Below, piece after piece: positions 1-9,115 of a stretch of DNA of 64,000 nt. The DNA is from Pseudonocardia endophytica (GTDB lineage: Bacteria; Actinomycetota; Actinomycetes; Mycobacteriales; Pseudonocardiaceae): assembly GCF_004339565.1 (NCBI RefSeq), contig NZ_SMFZ01000002.1, positions 2,976,001-3,040,000 of the forward strand, in the 5' to 3' direction. Each line of letters starts with the position of its first letter. Positions within the stretch are counted from its first letter, which is position 1. The position numbers and the translations under genes are program-made. The notes under the pieces were generated by a model. That model made no database searches. It was given only the letters and a program-made list of their open reading frames with translations, and was not told where the DNA came from.

Positions 1-1
1 G

Positions 2-256
2 GACCGCCGTCGTGTCACGCTCCGGCACGGGGAGGCGGCCGCGACCGTCGGCGCGGCGTTCTTCGGCCCGCTCGGCGTGCGGATGGACGAGGTGCTGACC
101 GGCTTCACCGACGACGAGCTGGACGCCGCCGCCCGCTTCCTGGAGGCGATGACGGCCCTGGTCGCAGACCACCGCGCCGGCCTCGACGAGCCGGCCCCGC
201 CTCCACGTGGGACCCGTGCGCCCTCCGCAGCGCCGGAGGCGGCCGGAGGCGCCTGA
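2..256 (+). CDS. MarR-family transcriptional regulator, C-terminal part (5' end outside window)
   Basis: The window opens inside a + strand gene; reading from base 2 gives 84 codons and a TGA at 254-256. The visible part starts with DRRRVTLRHG, resembling the wing of a MarR winged helix, and continues into a long helix (FTDDELDAAARFLEAM) typical of the MarR dimerisation region. It ends in a short Pro/Ala-rich tail. The recognition helix is outside the window, so the family call is by resemblance. It runs convergently into the acyl-CoA dehydrogenase gene 30 bp away. Regulation of the neighbouring fatty-acid genes is possible but inferred only from position. Confidence 0.55.
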   Translation, partial: DRRRVTLRHGEAAATVGAAFFGPLGVRMDEVLTGFTDDELDAAARFLEAMTALVADHRAGLDEPAPPPRGTRAPSAAPEAAGGA

Positions 257-285
257 GTGCCTCGGCGGTCGGCTGCAGCCGCGCG

Positions 286-1572
<1,287 letters not shown>

Positions 1573-1854
1573 CTCTCTCGTCGCCTCCCTGCGCCGCCCT
1601 GCGTCTCCCCGGCAACGTAACCCGCCGGGATGGCCCACGCACCCATGCTCCGGTCACACCGGGGCCGGTCGCGTTGGAGGCCTCGACAACGGGGATCGGC
1701 ACCTCGGCCGGACCGCTCCGCTGCCCGGCGCCGTCCCCTCGGCGGCAACCCGGCACGCCGGCCCCGCCCCGGTCCTGCGCCATGCCCGGCAGGCCCATAT
1801 CACCGCCCGCCCGCAGGCGTTGCCGGACGGCCGGTGTCGGGAGAGGCTGCCCCG

Positions 1855-3444
1855 GTGACCACCCATCCCGCCGGGGTCCCGGACGACCTGCAGAGCCTGT
1901 CCTTCGAGCCGCTCACCCCGGTCGCGTTCCTGGACCGGGCGGCCGCCGCCCACGGTGACCGGGTCGCCGTCGTCGACGGTGACCTGCGCCTGACCTACGC
2001 CGAGCTGCGGTCGCGCTGCCGTCGCCTGGCCGGCGGCCTCGCGGCGATCGCGGACCGGCGGCCGGTGGCCGTGCTCGTGCCGAACACGCACGTCGGGATC
2101 GAGGCGGCCTACGGCGTGCCGTGGGCGGGCGTGCCGCTGGTCGCGGTGAACACCCGGCTCTCGGTGGGCGAGGTCGCCTACATCCTGGAGCACTCGCGGG
2201 CGTCGGTGCTGGTGTACGACCCGTCGTTCGACGACCTCGTCTCCGACGTGCTCGGACAGCTCGCGCAGCCGCCGCGGGCGATCCGGGTCGGCGAGGACTA
2301 CGAGCGCCTGATCGCCGACGGCGAGCCGACCGCCGTCGTGCCGGACGACGAGCGCTCGCTGCTCTCCATCAACTACACGTCCGGTACCACCGGGAAGCCG
2401 AAGGGCGTGATGTACCACCACCGGGGCGCCTACCTGCAGGCGCTGTCGATGGTCGGGCACACCGGGCTGACGCCGTCGTCGGTCCACCTCTGGACCCTTC
2501 CCATGTTCCACTGCAACGGCTGGTGCTTCCCGTGGGCGGTCACGGCCGCCGCGGCGACGCACGTCTGCCTGCCGAAGGTGGACCCGACGCGGATCTGGGA
2601 GCTGGTGCGCGACCAGGGCGTCACGCACCTCGAGGGCGCCCCGACCGTGCTGTCCATGATCGCGTACGCGCCGGAGGCGGGGCCCGTCGAGACGCGCGTG
2701 AACGTCGCGACCGGCGGGGCGCCGCCGAGCCCGGCGATCCTGCGGCGGATGGCCGAGCTGGGCTTCGAGGTGACCCACCTGTACGGGCTCACCGAGACGT
2801 TCGGGCCGGCCATGCTCTGCGACTGGCGCCCGGAGTGGAACGACCTCGACGGCGAGGCGCAGGCCCGGATGAAGGCGCGCCAGGGCGTCGGGAACATGAT
2901 CGCCTGCGCCGTGCGGGTGATCACCGACGACGGCTCGGACGCGCCGGCCGACGGCGAGACCACCGGCCAGATCGCGCTGCGCGGCAACAACGTCATGCTC
3001 GGCTACCTGGACGACGACCAGGCCACCCGGGACGCCGCGCCGGACGGCTGGTTCCGCACCGGCGACATCGGTGTCATGCATCCCGACGGCTACGTCGAGC
3101 TCCGCGACCGCAGCAAGGACGTGATCATCTCCGGCGGGGAGAACATCGCCTCCGTCGAGGTGGAGCAGGTGATCGCGGACCACCCGGCCGTCCTGGAGGT
3201 CGCCGTGATCGGGATCCCGGACGAGCGCTGGGGCGAGGTCCCGGCCGCCTACGTCACCCTGCGCGACGGCGAGAGCGCGACCGAGGAAGACATCGTCGAG
3301 CACGTGCGGGCGCACCTGGCGCGGTTCAAGGCGCCCAAGCGCGTCACGTTCCCGGACGAGCTCCCGAAGACCTCCACCGGCAAGATCCAGAAGTTCGTCC
3401 TGCGCGACGAGGCGTGGGCCGAGAGCGGGCGGAAGATCGGCTGA
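1855..3444 (+). CDS. Acyl-CoA synthetase (AMP-forming, medium/long-chain type)
   Basis: A 529-aa ANL-superfamily adenylating enzyme that activates a carboxylic acid to acyl-AMP and then acyl-CoA. The P-loop YTSGTTGKPKGV is at about residues 173-184; further motifs are YGLTETFGP (A5-like), GWFRTGDIGV with the adenosine-binding Asp, the hinge RDRSKDVIISGGENI, and PKTSTGKIQK with the C-terminal catalytic Lys. I chose the GTG at 1855 (VTTHPAGVPDD) because GGGAGAGG precedes it; the frame is open back to 1630 but that part is Pro/Arg-rich noise. Length and the order SGGENIASVEVE fit the fatty-acyl/aryl-CoA ligase group. With the divergent acyl-CoA dehydrogenase it could form the first two steps of a beta-oxidation route. 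Confidence 0.9.
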   Translation: MTTHPAGVPDDLQSLSFEPLTPVAFLDRAAAAHGDRVAVVDGDLRLTYAELRSRCRRLAGGLAAIADRRPVAVLVPNTHVGIEAAYGVPWAGVPLVAVNTRLSVGEVAYILEHSRASVLVYDPSFDDLVSDVLGQLAQPPRAIRVGEDYERLIADGEPTAVVPDDERSLLSINYTSGTTGKPKGVMYHHRGAYLQALSMVGHTGLTPSSVHLWTLPMFHCNGWCFPWAVTAAAATHVCLPKVDPTRIWELVRDQGVTHLEGAPTVLSMIAYAPEAGPVETRVNVATGGAPPSPAILRRMAELGFEVTHLYGLTETFGPAMLCDWRPEWNDLDGEAQARMKARQGVGNMIACAVRVITDDGSDAPADGETTGQIALRGNNVMLGYLDDDQATRDAAPDGWFRTGDIGVMHPDGYVELRDRSKDVIISGGENIASVEVEQVIADHPAVLEVAVIGIPDERWGEVPAAYVTLRDGESATEEDIVEHVRAHLARFKAPKRVTFPDELPKTSTGKIQKFVLRDEAWAESGRKIG

Positions 3445-3447
3445 GGT

Positions 3448-4740
3448 CTACCGCTTCTGGGCCAGCGCCGACATACCCTTCCACTCGTTCCACGGGATCG
3501 CCCAGTCGTAGATGTCGCCGTCCTGCGCGGACAGCGGCACCGAGCTGTTCGTGACCTCGACCGGGTCGCCGAACATGGCCGAGTCGAAGTAGGCGCGGGC
3601 GTCCTTCGTGGACAGGTTGACGCAGCCGTGCGAGACGTTGCGGTTGCCCTGTGCGCCCACCGACGCCGGGTTGGCGTGGATGAACTCTCCGTTGTTCGAG
3701 ATCCGCACGGCCCAGTACTCGGGCTGGTTGACGTACCCGTACTCCGGGTTCGACATGAGGACCTTCTCGGACTTGGCCATCACGATGTGCGTGCCGCCGC
3801 GGGTGACCCGGTTCGGGTCGGACTCCTTGCCGTAGGAGGCGTCGTAGCGCGCGACCTCCTTGCCGTCCCGGACGACCGCGATCTGGTGGCTCTGGGTGTC
3901 CGCCTTGACGATCTGGCTGCGGCCGATGGTGAACGTGCTGCTCAGGTCCTCCTCGCCCCAGCCGGCGTCACCCATGTCGACGCCGTAGAGCGGGGCCTTC
4001 ACCGTCACCTTCGAGCCGGCGGGCCAGTACTTCTGCGTCCGGTAGTGCACCCGCGATCCGTCCGCCGTGTCCGGCAGCCAGGCCCACGAACCCTCGGCCT
4101 TCTTCGACGACGTCACGGTCAGCGTCCGCTCGACGGCGGCCTTCGCCTGGTCCGAGAGGTCGCGGTCGAACTGGATGATGATCGGGGCGGCGACACCGAC
4201 CTGGTCGCCGTCGTCGATGTTCAGCCGCGCGTCGGTCGTGCGGTCCGGGTCGACCGTGCCGAACCCGCCGCCGAGCGGCTGCGGGACGCCGTCCGGGCGG
4301 ATCCAGCTGCCGCTCCACGTGTACTGGTGGCCGTAGCCGAGCGGCTCCGACGGCGTCCAGCTCCGCCGGTCCGGCGCGAGCGTTCCGGCGACCTTCTTGC
4401 CCTCGTTGCTGGTCAGGGCCACGTCACGCAGCTCGCCCGACGTCACGTCGGCGCGAACGGGAGCCCGTGGCGCGACGTCCGTCGTGCCCGGGTTCGGCGC
4501 GACGGTCAGCACCGGCGGGACGTCCTGTGCGGCCGCCTGCTGGGAGGTCTCGCCACCCCCGCTGAGGTTGCGGGCGATCACGTCGCGCACCGATCCGGAC
4601 GCGAACGCCGTCGCGCCACCGGCCGCGAGCGCGGCGACGGCGACTCCGAGCACGACGATGCGACCGAGCGTCCGCCGGTGCAGCGAACGACGGCGGCGCG
4701 GGACGTGCCGTCCCCGGGACGAGTCCCATGAGCGAGACAT
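3448..4740 (-). CDS. L,D-transpeptidase with Ig-like domains (LdtMt2 type)
   Basis: A 430-aa cell-wall cross-linking enzyme. It has an Arg-rich cytoplasmic start, one N-terminal membrane segment (about residues 29-50, IVVLGVAVAALAAGGATAFA), two beta-rich Ig-like domains, then a YkuD catalytic domain whose motif SHGCVNLS puts the nucleophile at about Cys373 with His371. It forms 3-3 meso-DAP cross-links in the peptidoglycan on the outer face of the membrane. Compared with mycobacterial Ldts I see no lipobox Cys, so it is probably held by an uncleaved signal anchor or cleaved normally. The ATG at 4740 is preceded by GTGAGGT. It converges on the acyl-CoA synthetase with a 3 bp gap and is divergent from the PLP enzyme at 4841. 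Confidence 0.92.
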   Translation of the reverse strand: MSRSWDSSRGRHVPRRRRSLHRRTLGRIVVLGVAVAALAAGGATAFASGSVRDVIARNLSGGGETSQQAAAQDVPPVLTVAPNPGTTDVAPRAPVRADVTSGELRDVALTSNEGKKVAGTLAPDRRSWTPSEPLGYGHQYTWSGSWIRPDGVPQPLGGGFGTVDPDRTTDARLNIDDGDQVGVAAPIIIQFDRDLSDQAKAAVERTLTVTSSKKAEGSWAWLPDTADGSRVHYRTQKYWPAGSKVTVKAPLYGVDMGDAGWGEEDLSSTFTIGRSQIVKADTQSHQIAVVRDGKEVARYDASYGKESDPNRVTRGGTHIVMAKSEKVLMSNPEYGYVNQPEYWAVRISNNGEFIHANPASVGAQGNRNVSHGCVNLSTKDARAYFDSAMFGDPVEVTNSSVPLSAQDGDIYDWAIPWNEWKGMSALAQKR

Positions 4741-4840
4741 CAGGCCTTACCTCACAAGGGTGTAACTCACACGGGAGCACCAACATATCTCGTTTCGGTG
4801 GTGACCTGCGTACTCGTTACACGGATGGAAGGGTCGTGTC

Positions 4841-6073
4841 ATGGGTTTCGACGTCGCCGCTCTCCGTTCGAGGTTCCCCGCGCTCCGGGCCGGACTCGCC
4901 CATTTCGACGGGCCCGGCGGCTCGCAGGTCCCCGACGCGGTAGCCGGCGCGGTGGCCGCCGCGATGACGTCGCCGATGGCCAACCGCGGCTCGATCACGT
5001 TGGGGGAGAAGGCATCCGACGCGATCGTCGTCGCTGCTCGGGCCGCGATGGCCGACTTCCTCGGTGCCGATCCGCGCGGGGTCGTGTTCGGGCGCAGCAT
5101 GACGGCGCTGACGTTCGACCTGGCCCGCACGCTGGCCGCGGGCTGGGGTCCGGGCGACGAGGTCGTCGTCACCCGTCTGGACCACGACGCGAACGTGCGG
5201 CCGTGGGTGCTCGCGGCCGAGGCGGCCGGTGCGACCGTGCGGTGGCTGGACTTCGACCCGGAGACCTGCGAGCTCGACGACGTGTCCACGGTGCTGTCCG
5301 CGCGCACCCGCCTGGTCGCGGTCACCGGAGCGTCGAACCTGGTCGGGACGTGCCCGGACGTGCCGCGGATCGCCGAGGCCGTGCACGCCCCCGGGGTCGG
5401 CAGCCGGCGGGGTGGGGACGGCACAGGTGCGCTGCTCATGGTCGACGGCGTGCATCTGAGCGCGCACGCCACGATCGACGTCTCCGCGCTCGGTGCGGAC
5501 TTCTTCGCCTGCTCGCCGTACAAGTTCCTCGGCCCGCACTGCGGCGTGCTGGCGTCCGACCCGGCGCTGCTGGAGACGCTGCACCCGTGGAAGCTCGCGC
5601 CGTCCACGGATGCCGTCCCGGAGCGCTTCGAGCTGGGCACCCTGCCGTACGAGTTGCTCGCCGGGACGACGGCCGCGGTGGACGTGCTGGCGGGCATCGC
5701 GGGCTCGCCGCACGACGGCCGCCGGGCGGCGGTGGCGGCGTCGATGGCGGCGGTGCACGAGCACGAGGAGCGGCTGCGGACCCGGATCGAGAAGGGTCTG
5801 GCCGAGCTCCCCGGCCTGCGGGTCCGCTCCCGCGCGGCGCGGCGGACCCCCACCCTGCTCGTGACGTTCGACGACCGCGACCCCGTCGACGCGCACCGCT
5901 TCCTGGCCGAACGCCGGGTCAGCGCGCCGTCCGGCTCGTTCTACGCCCTGGAGGCCTCGCGCCGCCTCGGCCTGGGAGACAGCGGATCGCTCCGGATCGG
6001 GCTGGCCCCGTACGTCGACGACTCCGACGTGGACCGCCTCCTGGACGGCCTGTCGGCGTTCGTCGCGTCCTGA
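4841..6073 (+). CDS. Cysteine desulfurase-like PLP enzyme (class V aminotransferase fold)
   Basis: A 410-aa fold-type I PLP enzyme. It has the opening common to SufS/NifS relatives (FPAL..HFDGPGGSQVP), the LDHDANVRPW stretch, VDGVHLSAHATIDV with the cofactor Asp, and the Schiff-base Lys in SPYKFLGPHCG. These match the group of cysteine desulfurase-like proteins that lack the SUF operon context. The usual mobile catalytic Cys loop of true desulfurases is not obvious, so a different amino-acid substrate is possible. No Fe-S assembly genes are nearby. The ATG is preceded by GGAAGGG. It shares a divergent 100 bp promoter gap with the L,D-transpeptidase. The stop is followed within 7 bp by a GATC-ended repeat. 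Confidence 0.85.
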   Translation: MGFDVAALRSRFPALRAGLAHFDGPGGSQVPDAVAGAVAAAMTSPMANRGSITLGEKASDAIVVAARAAMADFLGADPRGVVFGRSMTALTFDLARTLAAGWGPGDEVVVTRLDHDANVRPWVLAAEAAGATVRWLDFDPETCELDDVSTVLSARTRLVAVTGASNLVGTCPDVPRIAEAVHAPGVGSRRGGDGTGALLMVDGVHLSAHATIDVSALGADFFACSPYKFLGPHCGVLASDPALLETLHPWKLAPSTDAVPERFELGTLPYELLAGTTAAVDVLAGIAGSPHDGRRAAVAASMAAVHEHEERLRTRIEKGLAELPGLRVRSRAARRTPTLLVTFDDRDPVDAHRFLAERRVSAPSGSFYALEASRRLGLGDSGSLRIGLAPYVDDSDVDRLLDGLSAFVAS

Positions 6074-6079
6074 CCGGCA

Positions 6080-6141
6080 TGATCGGCCGGTCCGGAGGGA
6101 TCCGGCCGCAGGCGGCCGTATCGCTCCGGAGTGCCCGATCA
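6080..6141. repeat. 62 bp GATC-ended imperfect palindrome, copy 1
   Basis: The element starts TGATCGG and ends CCGATCA, with one further matching base on each side, and has an internal GGCCG/CGGCC stem (GGCCGCAGGCGGCC) near its centre. It lies between the PLP enzyme stop and the pseudogene, and its last three bases supply the pseudogene stop codon on the minus strand. It is closest to the copy at 7081-7142, sharing the central stem and the CTCC..AGTG.CCGATCA end. Confidence 0.7.
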
Positions 6142-7006
6142 TGCGGCGCGATGTAGCGCGTGCCGGACCTCGGCGACGCAGGCGAGCGGGCGTTCGGTGA
6201 TGTCGTGCCAGGTGAAGCGCAACAGCATCCATCCGGATGCGACGAGCGCATTGCCCTTCCGGCGGTCGTTGCGGAAGCGCGTCGTGTCCGAGTGCCACGC
6301 CCAGCCGTCGACCTCGATGGCGAGCCGGACGGCCGGATAGGCGAGGTCGATCTCCCACGGTCCGAACGGTTCGCCGAGCACCAGCCCGTCGGACAGCCCT
6401 CCGGCCCGCAGCGCCGCGGAGCCGGCGCACCAGCCCCGAGTCCGCACGGTCCGCGGCGGCGATCATCAGCTCGCCCGCCCGGGCCGTTCCGCGAGCGGAC
6501 ACCGAACGGCAGTACGCCCGGTGGACGTCGCGGAACCGGACATGACGCTGGAGCGCCCGGTCCAGGAGCGACGCGCCGTCGTCGAGCTCCGCCGCCGTCT
6601 CCGGCACGGTCAGCGGTCCGGCCGTCGTCGCCACCCCTTGCACCAGCGCGCGGTCGGCGGGGTCCACGGCGCGCCGTCGCATCCGGACGCCGGGCGGTGG
6701 AGTGCGCCGCGTCGCCGGCGGCACCGTCAGGCGCACTTCCGCGGGCAGGACGGACAGGTACCCGAACCAGAACGCGGCCGGCCGAACCGCTGAGCATCGA
6801 CTCCGGCCCTCCCCAGAGCCACGCCGCGCGTGCACGGGCCTCGTCGGTGAGCCGGTGCCCGCCGACCAGCAGCACGCCCGGCGCGGGGCGGGACCACTCG
6901 CCGTCGGCGACCCTCCGCCGCAGTGTCCGGGCGGCGACGCCGTGCGCGATCGCCTGCGCGTCGGACACGACCCCGCCTGCACGCGCAGCAGGTCGGCCCA
7001 GTCCAC
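6139..7006 (-). pseudogene. Frameshifted AbiEi-antitoxin-like / DUF559 protein
   Basis: Pieces of one known actinobacterial protein lie in three reading frames of the minus strand. From the GTG at 7006 the first frame reads MDWADLLRVQAG, then homology continues in a second frame as VVSDAQAIAHGVAARTLRRR and PAPGVLLVGG (winged-helix AbiEi-like start), returns to the first frame for AAFWFGYLSVLPAEVRLTV and the middle part, and ends in a third frame with EPFGPWEIDLAYPAVRLAIE, EVDGWAWHSD, RFTWHDITERP (DUF559, PD-(D/E)XK-like nuclease fold). So at least three shifts separate start and end, the first in a GGGG run near 6970, the others near 6780 and 6450. Intact relatives are about 280-300 aa. The last reading piece (6139-6447) could still be translated, but the gene as a whole is dead unless these are sequencing errors. 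Confidence 0.75.
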
Positions 7007-7080
7007 GTGGGACAGCGTCCGGAACCCGCGACGCTCCAGGGACCGATTCCCCGCCGAGGTTCGCGATCGACATCACCCGG

Positions 7081-7142
7081 TGATCGGGGACTGCGGAGCG
7101 GAGCGGCCGTGTGCGGCCGGGATCCTCCACAGTGTCCGATCA
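7081..7142. repeat. 62 bp GATC-ended imperfect palindrome, copy 2
   Basis: Starts TGATCGG and ends CCGATCA (8-bp ends if the flanking G and C are counted), with a central GGCCG stem. It is the nearest relative of the copy at 6080-6141 and lies at the 5' side of the same pseudogene, in the same orientation. Confidence 0.7.
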
Positions 7143-7282
7143 CGGACGTGTGCCGCGAATCACCCGGTCGGCGGTCGTCGACGCGGATGCGGGACGGGCG
7201 CCGGGACCGTCGACGCCGTCGCGGCGTGGAGGGTCCCGTGCCGACGCAGGACCGCGTTCGTGCACGTCAGAGCGCCTCTCCG

Positions 7283-7303
7283 GGAACCGCTACGGTCGGT
7301 TCC
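7283..7303 (+). promoter_or_regulatory. Dyad upstream of mosB enclosing a possible -10 box
   Basis: GGAACCG and CGGTTCC (7 bp arms, 7 bp apart) flank CTACGGT, which contains a TACGGT -10-like hexamer of the TANNNT class. The dyad lies 43 bp before the mosB ATG. A repressor or activator site over a promoter is a reasonable guess; the regulator is unknown. The remainder of the gap from 7143 to 7346 shows nothing else I can name. Confidence 0.35.
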
Positions 7304-7346
7304 GGCGTCACCGGTCGGGGGCGCGGACGACGAGGAGGAGACGTCC

Positions 7347-8174
7347 ATGACAGGTGCCACCAGCGCCGCCGAGCTGGAGTCGTTGTTGATGACCCGCTCG
7401 CTCGGCGACCCCGAGCTGCTGGCCGCCACCGACGCGGTCGCGGACAAGCGGACGCTGCCGGACGTGTCGGTGATCAAGGTGGGCGGGCAGAGCTTCGTCG
7501 ACCGCGGCCGCGAGGCGGTCTACCCGCTCGTCGAGGAGATCCTGGAGGCGCGCCGCTCGCACCGGCTGCTGATCGGCACCGGCGGAGGCACCCGTGCCCG
7601 GCACGCGTACTCGCTGGCCGCCGAGCTGGGCCTGCCGACCGGCGTCCTGTCCCAGGTGGGCAACGCCGTGGCCGGTCAGAACGCGCGGATGCTGGGCTAC
7701 CTGATGGCCGAGCACGGCGTGCCGGTCGTCGCCGGTGCCGGGTTCGAGGCGCTGCCGCTGCACCTGTCCGAGGTGCGCGCCGCGATCTTCGCCGGGATGC
7801 CGCCGTACGGCATGTGGCAGCCGCTGCCCGAGGAGGGCGTGATCCCGCCGTACCGCACCGACGCCGGGTGCTACCTGGTCGCGGAGACCTACGGCTGCAA
7901 GAACATGATCTTCGTCAAGGACGAGGACGGCCTCTACACGGCCAACCCGAAGAACGACCCGTCGGCGACCCTGATCCCGGAGATCACCGTCGACGAGCTG
8001 ATCGCCCGCGACCTTCCGGACGTGATCATCGAGCGCCCGGTGCTGGACCTGATGCGGCACGCGCGGTTCGTGCGCTCGGTCCAGATCGTCAACGGGCTCA
8101 AGCCCGGCAACCTCACCCGTGCCCTGAACGGCGAGCACGTCGGCACGATCATCACCGCTGGAGAGCACGCATGA
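7347..8174 (+). CDS. mosB: Molybdenum storage protein, beta-subunit type (amino acid kinase fold)
   Basis: A 275-aa amino-acid-kinase-fold protein very like MosB of Azotobacter vinelandii as I recall it: AELESLLMTRSLGDPELLAA at the start, VIKVGGQSFVDRGREAVYPL, LLIGTGGGTRARH, GMPPYGMWQPLPEEGVIPPY, then RTDAGCYLVAETYGCK, MIFVKDEDGLYTANPK and GNLTRALNGEHVGTIITAGE. The fold is that of UMP kinase, but in Mos the ATP site drives packing of molybdate into polyoxometalate clusters inside an (alpha-beta)3 cage in the cytoplasm. FVKDEDGLYT and the glycine loop GTGGGTRA are the nucleotide-site segments. An excellent GAGGAGGAG ribosome site precedes the ATG. The gene overlaps mosA by four bases, so the subunits are translationally coupled. 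No nitrogenase or mod transporter gene is visible. Confidence 0.88.
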   Translation: MTGATSAAELESLLMTRSLGDPELLAATDAVADKRTLPDVSVIKVGGQSFVDRGREAVYPLVEEILEARRSHRLLIGTGGGTRARHAYSLAAELGLPTGVLSQVGNAVAGQNARMLGYLMAEHGVPVVAGAGFEALPLHLSEVRAAIFAGMPPYGMWQPLPEEGVIPPYRTDAGCYLVAETYGCKNMIFVKDEDGLYTANPKNDPSATLIPEITVDELIARDLPDVIIERPVLDLMRHARFVRSVQIVNGLKPGNLTRALNGEHVGTIITAGEHA

Positions 8175-8968
8175 GCAGCACCTACGCCAAGGACGTCGAC
8201 TCGGCGCTGATGCGCCAGACCCTGCTCGACCGCAGCCAGGTGCGGCCGGTCGACCAGCAGCAACCGGTGATCCGGATGCTGCCGATGCTCGACGTCGTCG
8301 TGCTCGGCGGCCGGTCGATCATCGACGGCGGCCGCGGCGTGCTGCTCCCGGTCGTCGACGAGCTCCGCGCCGCGATGGCCGACCGCAAGCTCCTGATCTG
8401 CACCGGCGCCGGCATCCGGGCCCGCCACGTGATGGGCGTCGGGCTGGACCTGGGCCTGCCGACCGGGGCGCTGGCCGAGCTGGCCGGGTGCGAGGCCGAG
8501 CAGAACGGGCACATGGTCGCCGCGCTGCTCGCCGAGCAGGGCGTGGCCTACCTCGGCCACGAGACCGTCGGCACCCAGCTGCCGGTGCACCTGGCCGCGT
8601 CGAACGCCATGGTGACCAACGGCTTCCCGCCGTACGGCGTGCACGAGTTCCCGCCCGCCGTCGGGAAGATCCCGCCGCACCGCACGGACGCCGGGTCGCT
8701 CCTGCTGGCCGACGCGTACGGGGCCCGGTCGCTGACCTACGTCCGCGACGTCGACGGCGTCCTCGACGGCGCTGCGCCGCGCCCCACCGCGACCGCCTCC
8801 GAGCTGCTCGCCGACGAGAGCGCGACGTACCCGGTGGACCGCGCGGCGCTGGAGCTGCTGGGCCGGGCCAAGCACGTGCGGCAGTTCCAGATCGTCAACG
8901 GCACGGTGTCCGGGACCCTGACCCGGGCACTGGCCGGCGAGCACGTCGGGACGATCGTCACCGCCTGA
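8171..8968 (+). CDS. mosA: Molybdenum storage protein, alpha-subunit type (amino acid kinase fold)
   Basis: A 265-aa partner of MosB. It shares with A. vinelandii MosA the pattern LMRQTLLDRS, RMLPMLDVVVLGGRSI, LLICTGAGIRARHVMGVGLD, LGLPTGALAELAGCEAEQNG, GFPPYGVHEFP, IPPHRTDAGSLLLADAYG, then DVDGV, PVDRAALELLGRA and QIVNGTVSGTLTRALAGEHV. The order mosB-mosA and ATGA overlap suit a one-to-one heteromer. A difference from the recalled Azotobacter sequence is that the Glu129-x-Pro131 and His156 cluster-contact positions align with G-H-E and with G of YGVHEF here, so cluster chemistry may differ. A plain kinase role is unlikely because two adjacent diverged paralogues replace a single pyrH. A hairpin terminator follows at 8982-9023. 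Confidence 0.85.
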   Translation: MSSTYAKDVDSALMRQTLLDRSQVRPVDQQQPVIRMLPMLDVVVLGGRSIIDGGRGVLLPVVDELRAAMADRKLLICTGAGIRARHVMGVGLDLGLPTGALAELAGCEAEQNGHMVAALLAEQGVAYLGHETVGTQLPVHLAASNAMVTNGFPPYGVHEFPPAVGKIPPHRTDAGSLLLADAYGARSLTYVRDVDGVLDGAAPRPTATASELLADESATYPVDRAALELLGRAKHVRQFQIVNGTVSGTLTRALAGEHVGTIVTA

Positions 8969-8981
8969 GCTCCCACGAGCC

Positions 8982-9023
8982 CCGGGTGGGGTGAGGGATC
9001 CCCCGACACCTCGCCCCACCCGG
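8982..9023 (+). terminator. Hairpin terminator after mosA
   Basis: A 15-base left arm (CCGGGTGGGGTGAGG) pairs with CCTCGCCCCACCCGG across a 12-base loop, with one G-U pair and no T-run, the usual actinobacterial form. It lies 14 bp after the mosA stop. The next 90 bp to 9115 hold nothing I recognise. Confidence 0.75.
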
Positions 9024-9115
9024 ATCCACGGCGCCGCCGTCCTCCGGCGGCTCGAGGCCGTCGAGCAGACGCCAGGGTTCGATCTTCTGCCCGCAGCTCC
9101 GGCGTCCTGATCGCC

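Noticed and set aside
1630..1854. N-terminal extension of the acyl-CoA synthetase from the ATG at 1630.
   Set aside because: The extra 75 residues are Arg/Pro-rich with no resemblance to the family; the GTG at 1855 has a ribosome site.
6139..6447. Intact restriction or toxin-type endonuclease (DUF559) as part of a defence system.
   Set aside because: The reading frame is only the last third of the protein; the N-terminal AbiEi-like part is in other frames and no partner gene is present.
4817..7006. A 729-codon minus-strand frame antisense to the cysteine desulfurase-like gene.
   Set aside because: Only its first part (part of the DUF559 pseudogene) shows homology; the rest is the shadow of the + strand gene.
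7347..8968. Two UMP kinase (pyrH) genes.
   Set aside because: Both resemble MosA/MosB throughout and are paired; a genuine pyrH would be single and near tsf/frr.
9024..9115. Fragment of a gene on the minus strand (KIEPWRLLDGLEPPEDGG).
   Set aside because: No start, no stop context and no family; may be chance, so not listed as a pseudogene.
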